Assembly: GCF_003130705.1 (NCBI RefSeq)
Contig: NZ_CP021354.1
Coordinates: forward strand, 2,976,001-3,040,000
From: Rhodococcus oxybenzonivorans
GTDB taxonomy: Bacteria; Actinomycetota; Actinomycetes; Mycobacteriales; Mycobacteriaceae
Direction of reading: 5' to 3'
DNA length: 64,000 nucleotides
In this document: positions 18,927 to 26,803 of the stretch, one piece after another
Layout of the letters: each line of letters starts with the position of its first letter
How positions within the stretch are numbered: position 1 is the first letter of the stretch
Notes under the pieces: model-generated
What the model was told of the DNA's origin: nothing
The model's database searches: none
What the model saw: the letters and a program-made list of their open reading frames with translations, nothing else
Translations under genes and position numbers: made by a program

Positions 18927-19358
18927 TCATACTCCGGATCCGCTGCTCGATCTCGGTGTAGATTCGGTTTTGGATCGGTGCGCCCAGGTCGGAGGCGGAT
19001 ATGCAGCAGCAAGCGAGCGCGAGAGTTCGGTGCTGATCTGACCGTCCTTTACCAGCTGCCGCAATCGTTCGAAGAAGCGGGCACGTGTCATCCCGAACAG
19101 CACGAAGGTGTCCTCGGCCGGCGCTCCACCAAATGGTGCCCACTTCAGCGCGAACTCGACGAAGTCCTCAGCCTCCGTCGTGAGTTGGGTTTGTCCCTGG
19201 CCGCGAAGCCACGCCGCGCGCAGGCGATCGCGGCCCCGTCGGTACCGACGGGGCCGTTGGTCGTGGTCGGCTGTCACGTCCCGTGTACCCGCGGGTTCGT
19301 GACGTCCCGCGGATGTCGGTTGTGGTCCTTCGGTGCTTCTGTACGAGACTGTGGTCAT
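18927..19358 (-). CDS. DUF3263-like small protein
   Basis: 143 residues, preceded by AAGGAG six bases before ATG 19358. The N-terminal 60 residues are basic and disordered. The core (EDFVEFALKWAPFGGAPAED, VLFGMTRARFFERLRQLV) matches the short helical pattern of DUF3263: an acidic helix with FA--WAP, then FGMT--R and a helix with RL. The same pattern recurs in the two genes at 47.7-48.5 kb. The fold resembles a sigma-factor-like or DNA-binding helix bundle, but no function is established. It lies downstream of the helical membrane-protein cluster on the same strand. Confidence 0.55.
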   Translation of the reverse strand: MTTVSYRSTEGPQPTSAGRHEPAGTRDVTADHDQRPRRYRRGRDRLRAAWLRGQGQTQLTTEAEDFVEFALKWAPFGGAPAEDTFVLFGMTRARFFERLRQLVKDGQISTELSRSLAAAYPPPTWAHRSKTESTPRSSSGSGV

Positions 19359-19424
19359 CGTAGGCTCCTTTTCGTCCCGGGACGGAGGGTCGTCGAGGAG
19401 GATGGGGTGCGCATCGGCTTGTAA

Positions 19425-19949
19425 TCAATTGCCGATGACCGGCAGGAGCAGGGAGATCCGCAACTTCGAGTCGATGGTCTGGCTCAACGCGAGGGTCTGG
19501 TCCAGCAATGGGCCGAGGGCGCGCGCTTTGGTGTCGGCGTCGACGAGGGTTTCCGCGACGGACGCTGCAGGGGTCGCTGCCGCATTCGCCTGTTCCGTGG
19601 CGGACTGGCCGGCGGCGACAATGCCTTGCAACGGAGCATCGGCCGATTGCAGTGCGGTGGACAGGGCCTGCAGTTGCTCGCCAAGTGATCCCAGGGTGAT
19701 ATCCGCGCGGGTAAGGGAATCGATCACCCCCACTACCTGCGGCATGCCCCGATGGATAGCGTCGTTCGCTGGTGGCAACTGCGCAGCACCGTCTAACGCC
19801 TTATCGGTGGTTTGATCGACGGTTCTCGCCTGCGCGACACCGTCTTTGAAGATGTCATTGGAGACACTCAAGTCTCGTGTGACGATCAAGATGCCCACTA
19901 ACATGCCAATGGTGAAGCCCAGGGCGATCGCCCAGGAAAGCCGAAACAT
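19425..19949 (-). CDS. single-TM helical envelope protein (cluster protein 7)
   Basis: 174 residues. One N-terminal transmembrane helix (WAIALGFTIGMLVGILIV, residues about 6-23) anchors a long extracytoplasmic part that is almost all predicted helix, rich in Ala, Leu, Gln and Thr with heptad-like spacing (LGSLGEQLQALSTALQSAD). It ends LLLPVIGN. A segment ALGPLLDQTLA resembles ALGPLLTKLDE in the protein encoded at 21414-21947, suggesting distant paralogy. AAGGA precedes ATG 19949. It is the last gene of a tight leftward cluster. I do not recognise the family; there is no MCE domain, although the helical tails recall those of Mce proteins. Confidence 0.7.
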   Translation of the reverse strand: MFRLSWAIALGFTIGMLVGILIVTRDLSVSNDIFKDGVAQARTVDQTTDKALDGAAQLPPANDAIHRGMPQVVGVIDSLTRADITLGSLGEQLQALSTALQSADAPLQGIVAAGQSATEQANAAATPAASVAETLVDADTKARALGPLLDQTLALSQTIDSKLRISLLLPVIGN

Positions 19950-19961
19950 AGCGGTGTCCTT

Positions 19962-19980
19962 TCGCTCGCTCAGCGAGCGA
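19962..19980 (-). other. intercistronic hairpin
   Basis: Eight-base perfect arms (TCGCTCGC and its complement) around a three-base loop, between two cluster genes. It could modulate the transcript level of the last gene. Confidence 0.4.
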
Positions 19981-20000
19981 TATTCCGAAGAAGGCGAGTT

Positions 20001-20651
20001 TCACGGGGTCGGGGTGGGTGCGGGAACTCCCAAGGGCGGAAGATTCAGTGAATTGACCGGCGGGCCGATAACAGCGAGCAGGGGGCCGAATTCCTGGACG
20101 TGCCTGGCCTCTTCCTCGATGTTCGCCAAGCTTTCTGCGATCGCCGAACCGCGGGGGCCGAGTTCGCTGAGGGTTCCCTGGATGGTGGTCAGATTCTGTT
20201 CGATGGACTCGAGTTGGGTGGTCACCGATCCGACTGCTGTGGCTAGTCCTGCGACGGTCGGGCTGGCTTCGTTCGCTCGGCCGGTGACTGTGGCGAGCAA
20301 ATCGGGCAACGGTGCCGCGATCGTGCTGACGTCCTTGGTGGAGGAATTCACGCTGGTGGTCTGGCCGGGTAGTTCCCCGGCCTTGTTGGTCAGGCCCTCC
20401 AGATCGTTCGCCAGAGGAGTCAGGGCCTGGATGTCGACGGCGAGTTGCGCGTGCTTGGGCACGAAGATGGAGGCCAGCTCCTCGAGTTGTCCGGCCGAGG
20501 TGATCAGTTCCTGGCTCAACGCCGACGGCCGCCCCAACGGGTCACTCACGTCGTCCGGGCCGGGTACGAATCCGTTGAGGAGGCAGAGGGCTAGTGCGGG
20601 ACCGATCCCGAGAACCATTACGACGGCGATCCATCGTTTCTTCGAAATCAT
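20001..20651 (-). CDS. single-TM helical envelope protein (cluster protein 6)
   Basis: 216 residues. A basic start (MISKKRW) and a hydrophobic helix (IAVVMVLGIGPALALCLL) form a membrane anchor or uncleaved signal. The rest is predicted helical and heptad-rich (LSQELITSAGQLEELASIF, GSVTTQLESIEQNLTTIQGTL) and closes with a Pro-rich tail (PLGVPAPTPTP). Its ATG overlaps the stop of the upstream gene (ATGA), so the proteins are translationally coupled and probably act together. No family is recognised and no catalytic motif is seen. A structural or scaffold role at the envelope is inferred. Confidence 0.7.
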   Translation of the reverse strand: MISKKRWIAVVMVLGIGPALALCLLNGFVPGPDDVSDPLGRPSALSQELITSAGQLEELASIFVPKHAQLAVDIQALTPLANDLEGLTNKAGELPGQTTSVNSSTKDVSTIAAPLPDLLATVTGRANEASPTVAGLATAVGSVTTQLESIEQNLTTIQGTLSELGPRGSAIAESLANIEEEARHVQEFGPLLAVIGPPVNSLNLPPLGVPAPTPTP

Positions 20652-21358
20652 CGCTGTCCTTCGGTGGGGGCGGGAATGATTGCCCCGGTCTCGGGAACCA
20701 ACGCGAGCTTGTTCGTGGTGCGCGTCAGTTCGTCGTTGAGTTGGTTGACCAGCTCGATCGCATGGGTCAGTTCGCTGTCGACCGTCGTCACCGTTGTATC
20801 GGCGTTGGACGAGACTTCGTGCAAGGACGCGGCCGAACCCTGCAGACTGGTGGCGACCGTCTGGAGCTGCTGCGCGATCTGAGTGTCACCCTGGCCGGCG
20901 GCCACCAGCGCCTGCGCGTCCGGAAGTAGCGCCGCCAGATGGTCGACATCCGCTGCGGCAGTGAGGTTGAGTTGAGCCAGAATGCCGGCTAGTTCATCGA
21001 GCTGCTTGCGGGCGGTCGCGGGCGCGGTCAGGTCGGTGCGCTGGGCGAAGAAGTCATTGGTGAGCCGGAAATTGTCCACTGTCGTGCGAGCGCTGTCCTG
21101 CACCTGCAGACCCTTGTGGATGGTGGCCATCACCATCGCAAACAGCGCTACGGCCAGCACGGCGGCGAGACGGCCGAGCCACTCGGTGGCCACCGCGAAT
21201 CCGGAGGAACCCGGAACCATCGCGGCGGGTACATCCACCCGCCGCCGCAGTTTCCTCTTCCGCATCGGCAGCGCCGACACGGGCCCATCGAATCGTTGAG
21301 CGCCGGGCGACCCGCGGTCCGGGAGTCCCTCTGGCGAAGCGTCAGAGCCCTGGTTCAT
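20648..21358 (-). CDS. single-TM helical envelope protein (cluster protein 5)
   Basis: 236 residues. The cytoplasmic N terminus is charged (MRKRKLRRRVDV at about 32), followed by one transmembrane helix (LGRLAAVLAVALFAMVMATI) and a long helical region (ARKQLDELAGILAQLNLTAA, IELVNQLNDELTRTTNKLAL). The stop overlaps the next start. No strong ribosome site precedes ATG 21358, so an internal start near the MRKRKL segment is possible. No catalytic motif. It shares the anchor-plus-helical-rod plan of its four siblings. Confidence 0.7.
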   Translation of the reverse strand: MNQGSDASPEGLPDRGSPGAQRFDGPVSALPMRKRKLRRRVDVPAAMVPGSSGFAVATEWLGRLAAVLAVALFAMVMATIHKGLQVQDSARTTVDNFRLTNDFFAQRTDLTAPATARKQLDELAGILAQLNLTAAADVDHLAALLPDAQALVAAGQGDTQIAQQLQTVATSLQGSAASLHEVSSNADTTVTTVDSELTHAIELVNQLNDELTRTTNKLALVPETGAIIPAPTEGQR

Positions 21359-21413
21359 GAATTATATCCAGTCGAGAGAAGGGACGGAGAGATCGAAGGC
21401 GTTGCGCGGCGAC

Positions 21414-21947
21414 CTAACCGGGTAGCGGGAGCATCTGGTTGATCGTCTGCACAGACGCCACCGAACTCCGAAGGTCCGCAACCAACGCTTGGATTACCGT
21501 GAGGAGCTGATTGCCTTGCTCGCCGAACGCCTGAGCGGAGGTCACCAGCGGCAGTACGGTGTTCTGAACCTCTCCGAGAATCCCTTGGATGTTGGTGAGT
21601 TGCTCGTTGGTCATCTGCGCACCGGAGGTGCTGCTCGAGAGCATCTGGGCAGCGGGGCTGATGGCCTCGTCCAGTTTCGTCAGCAGCGGACCCAGCGCCG
21701 ATGTGGCATCGAGGGCTCCACGCGCGGTGTTCGTCAGGTCTGTCATCTGGCGGAGTTCACTGGTGAGCTTGTCGTTGACACTGACGATGTCCTCGGACGC
21801 AGCAATGCTGGTCAGATTCGCTCGCTGCTGGTTGTCGAGGCGATTGTTGAGATTGAAGATTACAAAGGCGAGCAGGCCCAGCACGCCGACCGCCACGATC
21901 GACAGGACCATGCGGGCGGGACCGCCACGTCGTCCGAAGAAAACCAC
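21414..21947 (-). CDS. single-TM helical envelope protein (cluster protein 4)
   Basis: 177 residues from GTG 21947, with AGGGA just upstream. A transmembrane helix (MVLSIVAVGVLGLLAFVIF) follows a short basic start. The remaining 145 residues are helical with repeated Leu/Gln heptads (LTSELRQMTDLTNTARGALD, GNQLLTVIQALVADL) and end in MLPLPG. Nine bases separate it from the upstream gene. It shares the ALGPLL segment with cluster protein 7. Family unknown. Confidence 0.7.
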   Translation of the reverse strand: MVFFGRRGGPARMVLSIVAVGVLGLLAFVIFNLNNRLDNQQRANLTSIAASEDIVSVNDKLTSELRQMTDLTNTARGALDATSALGPLLTKLDEAISPAAQMLSSSTSGAQMTNEQLTNIQGILGEVQNTVLPLVTSAQAFGEQGNQLLTVIQALVADLRSSVASVQTINQMLPLPG

Positions 21948-21956
21948 GAATGTTCC

Positions 21957-22613
21957 CTACTTTCCGGACAAATCGTTTGCCGACTCTTCCGCGGAGAGGC
22001 GAGCGTTATGAACTTTGTCCGCGGTCGAGCGCGCGTCGGCAAGGATCGCGTCCATGGCGGCGGTGTTGCCGTCCAGCGCAGCGGTGGCGCCGTCGATCGG
22101 CAACTGCAACGAGTTGACGTGCGCGGTAAGCGTTTCCAGCGACGTCACGAGTTCGGTGACATTGGCGCCGGCGTGTTCAAGGGTGGCCTGAAGATCACCG
22201 GTGATGTGGCCGGTCAACGTCGTCAGTTCCGCACTGACGGCTGTGTCGGTGGCGTGCACGCTCGCCAGAGCGGCCTCCATCTTGTCCAGAGCGGTGAACG
22301 CCGACAGCGTGACCTGCTCGTGCTCGACCAGTTCAGTGAGCGCCGGGTTGTACTTGTTTGCCGAGACCACCGCCTGATCGAGGCGGTACGGCGTCGCGGT
22401 CAGGTTGTAGACACGGGGTGCGAGGTAGAACGCACCGAGCGGAATCAAGGCCGCCACCAACACCGCACGCCCTATGTTCGTCATACGCGAGGCCTGCGCC
22501 GACTGCTCGACTACCGCATCCTGTTCGTCCGGCACAGGCCAATCGTATTGATCGGTGAGTGAATCGCCGCCACCAGGCTCGGTCCTGTGGCGGTTGCGTC
22601 CAGGCAGGGTCAT
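21957..22613 (-). CDS. single-TM helical envelope protein (cluster protein 3)
   Basis: 218 residues from ATG 22613, which shares one base with the upstream stop (TAATG). An acidic, Pro-rich cytoplasmic segment (DQYDWPVPDEQDAV) precedes one transmembrane helix (AVLVAALIPLGAFYLAPRV), then a helical rod (LDKMEAALASVHATDTAVS, ELVTSLETLTAHVNSLQ). Its N terminus is the longest of the five siblings and could contact cytoplasmic partners. No known domain. Cotranslation with the 150-residue protein suggests a common complex. Confidence 0.7.
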   Translation of the reverse strand: MTLPGRNRHRTEPGGGDSLTDQYDWPVPDEQDAVVEQSAQASRMTNIGRAVLVAALIPLGAFYLAPRVYNLTATPYRLDQAVVSANKYNPALTELVEHEQVTLSAFTALDKMEAALASVHATDTAVSAELTTLTGHITGDLQATLEHAGANVTELVTSLETLTAHVNSLQLPIDGATAALDGNTAAMDAILADARSTADKVHNARLSAEESANDLSGK

Positions 22614-23065
22614 TAGTCGGCCGCCGAGACCAGCGCGATTGTGCGCAGTGCTGTTACCGTGTGGGTCAGGAGCCCTTTGATGACGAGCCTGCGAGTAGCG
22701 ATCTCCTTGAGCACCCTGATGCCGCGATTGGTGAAGAAGCCCACCGGAATCAAGCCGCCCGCCTTCATCGGCAGCTGCGAGACTTCGAGAAGCTGGTCGA
22801 CGGTTGCATACACGGTCACGCTCGGCCGGCCGACGACATCGTTGTACACCACTGCCTTGTCGGTACCCAACACGATGGTGCATGCTTCCTCGGTGTCGGT
22901 GCTGACGATGGTGATCGGCCGGGAAACCTTACGTGCGAATTTCGCTCGGTCGGGGAAGTTTTCGAAGTTCTGACCGAGTAGCGTTCCTACGATGGTGGCG
23001 ACGCCGTTCGCCTCCGGCCCGTCGAAAAAGGTGACGGGATACGCCGTGGGTTTGGCAGTTGTCAT
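22613..23065 (-). CDS. conserved 150-residue protein paired with the SCP2-like gene (cluster protein 2)
   Basis: 150 residues, no signal or transmembrane segment. Visible features are FFDGPEANGVATIVGTLLGQN, a central KVSRPITIVSTDTEEACTIV and a Val/Leu-rich C-terminal half (LLEVSQLPMKAGGLIPVGFF). The alternating hydrophobic pattern suggests a beta-rich or SCP2-like lipid-binding fold, but I cannot name the family. A decayed copy sits at 13047-13383, again next to an SCP2-like gene, so the pair travels as a unit. The stop overlaps the start of the first membrane protein. Confidence 0.65.
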   Translation of the reverse strand: MTTAKPTAYPVTFFDGPEANGVATIVGTLLGQNFENFPDRAKFARKVSRPITIVSTDTEEACTIVLGTDKAVVYNDVVGRPSVTVYATVDQLLEVSQLPMKAGGLIPVGFFTNRGIRVLKEIATRRLVIKGLLTHTVTALRTIALVSAAD

Positions 23066-23164
23066 GGGTGGGTGCCTTTCAGGGTAGAGGGACGGTGCTC
23101 TACTTGTGTGCTGGACTCCCCTTGTTGTGGCAGCGGTGCCCGCATTGAAGTGATGCCGGACGGA

Positions 23165-23572
23165 TCACACGTTCCAGTCTGTGTCGATCTGTCCCCAAGA
23201 CCGGAGGAAGCTGTTGAGGGCGTCGGCGTTCGAGATCGCGGCGGCGAGAGGTCCCTTCACCAGCTTCAACCGCCCAGCCATCAGGAGCTTCTTGCCCTCC
23301 GAGACGCCGTCGGCACACTCGCGCCAGGTGGGGAGAGCTGCACCTACGATCAACCACAGGTCCTCGTCGTAGGACTCGGCGGGGGTCCAGGAAACAATCT
23401 GTCCCGCTTTCCATTCCACATGGGTGATCAGGTCATCGCGGTCGAGTGTGCTGAGAGCCATCCGGTTAGTGAATGACGCGGGATCGTGGAAACCCCGCTG
23501 CATCTCTTCATTTGCGTTCACCACTGCCTTGGCAGCGTCGCACCATTCCTGTGAGAAGAACGAGAGACTCAT
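23165..23572 (-). CDS. SCP2-like lipid/sterol-binding protein (cluster protein 1)
   Basis: 135 residues from ATG 23572, with AAGGAG eight bases upstream; this is the first gene of the cluster. The layout fits the sterol-carrier-protein-2 fold: N-terminal helices (FFSQEWCDAAKAVVNANEEM), a strand pair (HVEWKAGQIVSWTP), then DLWLIVGAALPTWRECADGV and a C-terminal MAGRLKLVKGP with a final helix. SCP2 proteins shuttle sterols, acyl-CoAs or other hydrophobic ligands. Next to five anchored rod-like proteins, a role in moving a hydrophobic substrate at the membrane is a reasonable inference. Confidence 0.65.
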   Translation of the reverse strand: MSLSFFSQEWCDAAKAVVNANEEMQRGFHDPASFTNRMALSTLDRDDLITHVEWKAGQIVSWTPAESYDEDLWLIVGAALPTWRECADGVSEGKKLLMAGRLKLVKGPLAAAISNADALNSFLRSWGQIDTDWNV

Positions 23573-23860
23573 CTGATAACTCCTTGGTCGTTTCAGTGGA
23601 TGTGAGCGGAAGTAGGGAATGCGGACCTGTCGTCGACCTTGCTGGTACGGCGATCGATGTTTTTCGGACTGTTCGATCAGGTTGTTGCAGGGCAGCGGGG
23701 ACGGCAGCATCCGGCGTACGTGCGCAAAAAGTTTTGCCGCCGCAGTAGGCGACGTTTCAAGTGGTCCCTGTGGTTTCCATCTTGGTGAATGCGATCACAA
23801 CCAATCGCCTGTTGTGATGCAACGCACGCTACCGGTGCTGAATTTAGATTGTCAACACTA

Positions 23861-23942
23861 GCTTCAACCGTCCAGCCATCAGGAGCTTCTTGCCCTCCGA
23901 GACGCCGTCGGTACACTCGCGCCAGGTGGGGAGAGCTGCACC
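23861..23942. repeat. 82-bp partial copy of the SCP2-like gene
   Basis: This segment matches 23263-23344 over 82 bases with two mismatches and in the same orientation. It corresponds to the ADGV-EG-MAG part of the SCP2-like gene. The flanks do not match, so it is a scar of a lost paralogue or an aborted duplication. The rest of 23573-24107 holds only the promoter side of the cluster and no gene. Confidence 0.8.
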
Positions 23943-24107
23943 CTTTTGTGCGAATAATGGCGGGACATAGGGTGTTTCGTGTTTTCACCATCGCCACGTC
24001 TGCCACCGATGCGTGTCACCGACCCTCCGGCCCGGCGCTGGCCACCTGCGGTGTCCCCTGATCGGAGCTCCGCTGCGCTCCGCTCTGTGGAAGAACACCG
24101 TTCTTTT

Positions 24108-24266
24108 CACTCCCTTGAGGTGGCTGAACATGTCGTTGTCGTTCCACCGCGCCACAACCGGCCAGTGAGCCCGGAAAGTCGTTCGCCGTGGGGTTGTTCT
24201 CGCTGCCGCCACCCGTGGGTAGTCCCATTTCAGGGGAAAACCGCCGTACCGGCCTTTGTTAGGCAT
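24108..24266 (-). pseudogene. acyl-CoA thioesterase (hotdog fold), N-terminal fragment
   Basis: ATG 24266 overlaps the last codons of the tautomerase gene, so this was the next gene of the operon. The peptide reaches FRAHWPVVARWNDNDMFSHL, matching the start of 4-hydroxybenzoyl-CoA-type thioesterases (RWNDNDMFGHVNN). The family sequence is lost after that, close to the copied SCP2 fragment, so a rearrangement truncated it. Confidence 0.6.
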
Positions 24267-24669
24267 GAGTTGTGGGAGGTAACCCCAAGCTTGCCTGGTC
24301 GAACGGATGGCCGTTCGACACGGAGAAATCTGTCGGTTGGACGTTGTTGACGATCACGAAGACATCGTTGCGCGCGACGGCACCGTGTCGCTCGACATTG
24401 TCGGCGATGAGCGAGTACAGCTTTCGCTTCGTCAACGCCGACCGATCCCTGCCGCCGGTGACACGTACCAGCAAGAACTTCTCGCTCCTGAGTCCCATGA
24501 AGTGCGCGTCGAATACAAATTCGTGCGGCTCCAGTTGGTGCACAATCTGGAAGCGGTCGCCTCTCGGCACCTCGTACGCCTCAACCAACGCGTCATGCAG
24601 AGTGTCCGTGATCATTTGTATCTCCGCCGGCGTACGGCCTCGACGCATGAAGATCTCGACAACGGGCAT
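24259..24669 (-). CDS. tautomerase-superfamily protein
   Basis: 136 residues. Pro2 directly after the start Met (MPVVEIF) is the catalytic base of the 4-oxalocrotonate-tautomerase superfamily. The pattern MRRGRTPAEIQMITDTLHDALVEAY and FVIVNNV with NGHPF near the end fits the longer single-chain tautomerase subfamily. Likely role: keto-enol isomerisation of an unsaturated or beta-keto acid. Its ATG overlaps the CoA-transferase stop (TAATG). It is the fourth gene of the BKACE operon. Confidence 0.8.
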   Translation of the reverse strand: MPVVEIFMRRGRTPAEIQMITDTLHDALVEAYEVPRGDRFQIVHQLEPHEFVFDAHFMGLRSEKFLLVRVTGGRDRSALTKRKLYSLIADNVERHGAVARNDVFVIVNNVQPTDFSVSNGHPFDQASLGLPPTTHA

Positions 24670-25913
24670 TACGACTCCCCTGGGCCTTCGGCGGTAGCCG
24701 CGGCTTCCGATGCCACTATTGCCCCTGTCCGGGCCATCTCGGCAATATCCTCCCGGCTGAAGCCCAGTTCGGTCAAAATCTCGGTGTTGTTCTCACCTTG
24801 ACGTGGCACGAACTGATCTTCTATCAGTTCGGCCGAGTCCGCGAAATGCCACGGTCGACCGGGAATGCGGTACTTCGTCCCGGAACTCGCCGACACAGTG
24901 CGGACCGCGCCCCACGCGCTCGACCAGTCACTCTCGGCGAATTCGCGCACAGTACGCACTTGACCGGTGGCCACCTTCGCCTCGTCCATCTGCGCGTCCA
25001 GCGTCGCCATGTCACTGAAGGTGAGAATCCAGTCCTGAATGATCTGTTTCAGTGCATCCATGTTCTGCAACCGGAGTTCCGGCGTAAGGAAGCGAGGATC
25101 ATCGGCCAGGTCGCCGCGTCGCATCGCCGCCAGGTAGAACGGGAACGACATGCTTCCGACCAGGCTCATGGGGCTGACGAAACGCTCACCACCCGGGCCG
25201 ATCAGATCAGGTCCGTCGACTGCACCAAGGATTGGTCTCTCTTCCCCCAAATCGTCGTCGGCGAGCTCGACGTGCACTCGCTCGTTGATGGACATCATCA
25301 CTGCTGCCATGGCGACATCGACGTACTGGCCCCGGCCGGTTCGCTCCCGCTGAGTAAGGCACGCCAGGATGGCGATCGCGGCATGCAGGCCTGAATACAC
25401 GTCGGCATGGGACAACGAGTCGCTACGCAACCCGTCGTGGCCGAAGTGTGCTGCCGTAGTGGCGGTCAGTCCCGTTTCGGCTTGCACCGTCGGCGCGTAC
25501 GCCATCCTGGATCGCTCCGGACCGTGTTGGCCGTATCCACTGATCGAGGCGTAGACAACACGCGGGTTTCGGGCAGAGACCGACTCGTAGTCGAGACCGA
25601 AAGCCGCCAGCGCACCCGGACGAAAGTTCTCGACGATGACGTCGGCTTCGTCGCACAGGCGAAGCGCTATTTCCCTGGCACCAGGAACGGTCAGATCGAC
25701 GCTGAGATTGCGCTTTCCGGCGTTCTGCTGAGCGTAGTAACCCGACACGCTGCCGTCATTCGGAAAGGCGCGCCGCGAAAGGTCGCCGCCCGGGGGTTCC
25801 AGCTTGACCACATCGGCACCGAGGTCGAGCAACGTCTTGCCGCAGTGGGGCCCGGCGAGCACGCGTGAGAAGTCGACGACCTTGATACCCGCGAGCGGAA
25901 GATTCGACGTCAT
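24669..25913 (-). CDS. class III CoA-transferase (CaiB/BaiF family)
   Basis: 414 residues. The N-terminal GIKVVDFSRVLAGPHCGKTLLDLGADVVKLEPPGGD is the family signature, and the catalytic aspartate is at about 171 in SLSHADVYSGLHAA. It transfers CoA between carboxylic acids through an aspartyl-CoA anhydride. Start ATG 25913 lies five bases after the hydratase stop region with a TGAGGCG ribosome site. In this operon it would activate or exchange CoA on the acid handled by the BKACE and hydratase. Substrate cannot be assigned. Confidence 0.9.
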   Translation of the reverse strand: MTSNLPLAGIKVVDFSRVLAGPHCGKTLLDLGADVVKLEPPGGDLSRRAFPNDGSVSGYYAQQNAGKRNLSVDLTVPGAREIALRLCDEADVIVENFRPGALAAFGLDYESVSARNPRVVYASISGYGQHGPERSRMAYAPTVQAETGLTATTAAHFGHDGLRSDSLSHADVYSGLHAAIAILACLTQRERTGRGQYVDVAMAAVMMSINERVHVELADDDLGEERPILGAVDGPDLIGPGGERFVSPMSLVGSMSFPFYLAAMRRGDLADDPRFLTPELRLQNMDALKQIIQDWILTFSDMATLDAQMDEAKVATGQVRTVREFAESDWSSAWGAVRTVSASSGTKYRIPGRPWHFADSAELIEDQFVPRQGENNTEILTELGFSREDIAEMARTGAIVASEAAATAEGPGES

Positions 25914-25917
25914 CGCC

Positions 25918-26733
25918 TCAGGCCCCCTCGAACTGGGCCACGCCGATGCCGTTCTCACGGTAGGACTTGACGCCGGTGCGGAAATCAGCGGAACGCAACA
26001 CCGCCTGCTGGATTTCGATCATCGCCTCATCGGCTGCAGCGACGCCCTGGTCCACTGCGACGGACACCAGCCTCTTGGATGCCGCATGGGCCACGGTAGG
26101 TCCATGTGCCAGCTCCTGAGCGATCACCATCGTCGCAGCGTCCAGCTTCTCGTCTTCCACAGTCCAGTTGACGATATTCCACCGTTCCAAGGTGCTGGCG
26201 GGGTAGCGACGGCCCAACAAGACCATTTCTTTGGCGCGAGCGGCACCCGCTCGGTGCGTCAATCTCTGGATTGCGCCCATCAGTGGTTGCAGTCCGACAG
26301 TGACTTCCACCGAACCGATTTTCGCGGATTCTGCCGCAACGATCAGGTCGCATGCCAAGGCGAGTTCGAAGCCACCACCGACGCACACGCCGTTGACGCT
26401 TGCCACGATGGGCGCGGGGAATTCGGTGAAGGCCTTCAAAGTCTGCACGAATCCCCAGTCGAGGTAATCGGCCTGATCCATTTCCGCCAGCATGTCGTCG
26501 AGGTTCGCGCCGGCCGAGAAGTGCCGCAACGAGCTTCGTAGCACTACTGCGCGCGCGCGTTGCTCCCGTGCCCAGTCCAACGTTGCCATCAGCTCATCGT
26601 TCAGGGCCCGATCCATCAGGTTGTACGGGGCCAACCCCAAGGTCACAACGGCAACCGCCCCATCCATCGATGCGTGGATCGCTCGACTCGAGTGCTGTGT
26701 TTCCGTCTCGATGCTCTCTTGTGTTGCTGACAT
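25918..26733 (-). CDS. enoyl-CoA hydratase/isomerase family protein
   Basis: 271 residues, crotonase fold. Oxyanion-hole segments are RHFSAGANLDDM and NGVCVGGGFELALACDLIVA; the usual catalytic Glu region reads IGSVEVTVGLQPLMG, so one acidic residue is present. The start ATG 26733 has only a weak ribosome site; the frame is open further upstream but overlaps the BKACE gene. Acts on an acyl-CoA, by hydration, isomerisation or C-C cleavage. Operon position between BKACE and CoA-transferase argues for a beta-oxidation-like route. Confidence 0.85.
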   Translation of the reverse strand: MSATQESIETETQHSSRAIHASMDGAVAVVTLGLAPYNLMDRALNDELMATLDWAREQRARAVVLRSSLRHFSAGANLDDMLAEMDQADYLDWGFVQTLKAFTEFPAPIVASVNGVCVGGGFELALACDLIVAAESAKIGSVEVTVGLQPLMGAIQRLTHRAGAARAKEMVLLGRRYPASTLERWNIVNWTVEDEKLDAATMVIAQELAHGPTVAHAASKRLVSVAVDQGVAAADEAMIEIQQAVLRSADFRTGVKSYRENGIGVAQFEGA

Positions 26734-26803
26734 AGTTACAAAATCCGTCCGTGAGTGGTTGTCGTTGTCGGCTCTGGTTTCATCGGCCCGCCGTCGACTG
26801 CAG

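Noticed and set aside
19425..23572. Calling the helical membrane proteins an mce operon
   Set aside because: No MCE domain, no YrbE permeases and no Mce signature; only the single-TM-plus-helical-tail plan is similar.
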